From: Combretum micranthum
Taxonomy: Eukaryota > Streptophyta > Magnoliopsida > Myrtales > Combretaceae
Reading direction: 5' to 3'
Assembly: GCA_024138025.1 (NCBI GenBank)
Contig: JAMXBD010000974.1
Span: 372,001 to 436,000 of the forward strand
Length of the DNA stretch: 64,000 bases
Shown: positions 61,471 through 64,000 of the stretch, piece by piece
How positions within the stretch are numbered: the stretch's first letter is position 1
Layout: each line of letters opens with the position of its first letter
Notes under the pieces: generated by a model
What the model was told of the DNA's origin: nothing
The model's database searches: none
Seen by the model: the letters and a program-made list of their open reading frames with translations, nothing else
Program-made: the position numbers and the translations under genes

Positions 61471-63784
61471 CAAAGCTTTTTAAACAAAACTTAAATATGT
61501 ATATATTTGAAAAGAATTCCGTTGGTACATAAATAGACTCATAATTTATGCATGATGCTATAGGTGTTGTCTCATTTAATTAATTTCCGTAAAACAACAT
61601 TTCCTAAGTTTTGAAAAATTGGTTTTGTTAAACTTTTCTTTATATGGTTGAAATAATTTATAAATTCTTGTGTGATCATAATTTGGTGTTCTATATTTTC
61701 ATTCTTTAGTTTATCAAAAGCGAGTTGGAATAAAGTTTGGTCTTTTTTAAGTTATCTACCCATTTTAATTTTAGGAATTGAAACATAGAGTTTCAAAAGT
61801 TTTCTTTAGTAGTACTTAATGAGTTTATTCTTTGAAAATCTATTTTTATAGATTGTTGACAAATTTCATTTTTCTAAGCGGGGTTCTTAAGACTTGTAAG
61901 TTGATTTTCTGAAAACTTGTTTAGCCTTTAGTTTAGAAAGTTGGTAAAAATTTTGTCATAGTATCAAGTTATCATCTATATATCAAGATTTCCTATGTTG
62001 TCATTTGAAAAGAAAGTATCTTTAGACTTTAAAGAAACTTCTTTATCAATAGTTTGAAATTTCATGATGAGCTTATATAAACTTTTAAAAAGGAATTTAT
62101 TTCAAAACATCCTTTTAAGTCATGGTGAAAAACATTTTTTAAGTGATAAATTTTTAAGAGTTTAATCTTTCATTAAAAAGATCTCTTTTTTATTTGGACA
62201 ACTCATTAGCCATGCATGAATATGATTATGTAATTTATAAAAAGATAAGAATATCACAAGATAATATAATAAAGAATATAAGAAACAAATAAGCATCATA
62301 ATAATAATAATTGTCAAGTATTTGGAGTCTTAGCTTCATCAAGGCTTCCAAGTCAAGTATCGGAAGCCTTAGCTTCTACAATGCTTCCTGGGACTAAGAA
62401 TAGACTAGTGTCAAAAGAAAAAGAAAATTGTTCTCACTTGATGAGAACAAGTCTAAGACTAGAAAGACTAATCTTAAAAATAACATGAAAGTAAATAAAT
62501 TGCAAAGAAGATAAATAAATTACAATGAAAATAAATAAATTGCAATAACAAGTGAGCTTATATGCTCTAAAAGATATATATATATATATATATAACTATA
62601 TAGATATATTTAGTCAGATATATATATGAACAACATAATGGAAAATAGGTTCATGAACAAGAATTAAGTATGAACATATGGTTGCTTTCCTAACCTCCAT
62701 GGGTTTAGAAAACACACACTATGTTCGTACTAAGCAAATCAACATATAGAAAGCTTAGATTATTACCTATGGAAGAAGAGAAAAATAGAGAGAACTTTTA
62801 AAGAGAATTTGTGAGAGTTTTGGTAGTGTAAAAAAGGTATGAAAGAAATGGAAGAAATGGGTGATATTTATAGGAAAAAGTATAGGATAATTTGTGTTAA
62901 TTAAATAAGTAAAAATTAAAATATTTACGAGTGGAAGAGGGAGGGGACCGGCACCTATAGAGGAAGGGGGAGAGAGAGAGAGAGATTTTTTTTTTTTTGT
63001 ATTTTTGTTAATGAAAAGTGAGATGTGAAGTTGTATTGGAAATGCAAATTGTAAAAAAATAGGTATATGGGTTGTAAGAATAGATTGTAAGGAAAAGTAG
63101 AGACAGATGAATAGTAGAGAATAGTAAACAAAACAATTAAATTATCGATAGTAAAAAAAAATATGCATAAAAGGCTATATTTGATGTTTTTAGTTATCGA
63201 TAAATTTTAAAAACTGATATTTTTGGAATCCTTATATTTTTACGAGTCTAAAGCTATATCCAGAATAATTTTACTATTTCGAGCCCCGATAAACATTTTT
63301 CGAAAACTGTATTCGATCGGGTTCAAAACGAATTGCGATTTAACTAATCTGATATTTTTAAGCTCTCTTATGTTATTACGAACTATTCCACATACTAATC
63401 TCTTACTTACTCACTTAGGGTTACGAACATGGGATTGTCAGACTTAAACTGTTATATCTAACTAGGGTTTTATTGACTTTAAGGTTTCCAGTTGACCTTT
63501 TAACTAGGGTTTAGGCTTAACCGAATGTAAAACTTTGGAGGTTTGCAATAATAGTATTAGTTGGTACAACCCATAGTATCTACGTTTTAGCGAGTAATAA
63601 CTAGTATAATCTACATGTTTTTGTGTTGGAAAATAGTAGTCGATATGATCTATAAAAGTTTTATTTTAAGAAGTGTTGGTCGTCATTAGCTGGTATACCT
63701 AACCCCGAATAAAGGGCATAATTCTTTCAACATATGGTTCCTAAAAAACCATATGTCTTGCTTGCTTACGTGTTTGATGCAACA
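60048..63784 (-). repeat. Long LTR-like non-coding element
   Basis: The lower end reads TGTCACGCCTC, the reverse of an LTR 3' end of the GGCGTGACA type. On -, a TATA box (TCCTATAAATATCACCC, about 62,878-62,862) precedes a short leader. The overall arrangement resembles 21,312-24,040. An (AT)n run lies at 62,574-62,594. No coding domain is seen. Confidence 0.4.
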
Positions 63785-64000
63785 TGTCACGCCCCGTAGG
63801 GTATCCTAAATGTAACAGTCCGCCACATACTAAGTAAGACTCTCGAGTTCTCTACCCGAGCCCATCAGGAGTCTTAATTAGATGTAAAGCGTTCATTTAC
63901 GACAATAGAATACTTTGACAAATGGAGTTAAATAGTTTAGCATGGCATTCAATAGCCATAGATAATAAATCAAAACGCATAATTATAGTTTACAAAATCT
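63785..64000 (-). repeat. Start of a second TGTCACGCC-type LTR-like copy, cut by the window edge
   Basis: It begins TGTCACGCCCCGTAGGGTAT and continues with CCTAAATGTAACAGTC, parallel to TGTCACGCC...TACCATAAATGTGGTAATC at 60,048. It runs off the window. Confidence 0.4.

Overview
This 64 kb window is nuclear DNA from a flowering plant, most likely a eudicot. It is AT-rich, its protein genes have many introns and canonical plant splice sites, and most of it is transposable-element debris (Helitron, Mutator-like, Ty1/copia, Ty3/gypsy, L1-type LINE, candidate SINEs). I see no operons, CRISPR arrays, prokaryotic signals or rRNA genes, and no tRNA gene I could support by eye.

Only two host protein genes are supported, and they converge. 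(1) On the + strand at 14,327-18,473 is a complete five-exon gene for a chloroplast RbcX-type Rubisco assembly chaperone of the RbcX-II (Arabidopsis RBCX2) type, 235 aa, with a G-box about 0.5 kb upstream. (2) On the - strand, from 55,443 down to 35,607, is a complete eight-exon gene for ARMC8, the armadillo-repeat subunit of the CTLH/GID ubiquitin ligase (651 aa; Gid5/Vid28 counterpart). All junctions keep phase. One intron is of the GC-AG type. Intron 2 is about 13.3 kb and packed with nested transposons.

Layout: 0.2-0.65 kb, a Mutator-like MITE with 9-bp target duplication; 1.6-6.1 kb, a decayed Helitron helicase on the - strand split by two insertions; 3.8-5.85 and 24.9-27.1 kb, two copies of a ~2.1 kb TIR element carrying LTR-like internal sequence; 6.6-12.3 kb, non-coding repeat remnants; 12.3-18.5 kb, intergenic DNA and RBCX2; 18.7-24 kb, gag fragment, solo LTR and a long LTR-like region with a ~57-bp irregular tandem repeat; 28.9-35.2 kb, a decayed Ty3/gypsy element (- strand) with its 5' LTR; 35.6-55.5 kb, ARMC8; 55.9-64 kb, non-coding LTR-like repeats including an inverted-repeat pair.

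The two genes are functionally unrelated: one serves Rubisco assembly in the plastid, the other ubiquitin-dependent protein turnover. The rest of the window is best read as layered transposon insertions. I did not find a convincing new biological system. The best candidates for something undescribed are the paired ~2.1 kb composite element, the long-TIR element inside the copia gag, and the GATAACGGCC-type tandem repeat.
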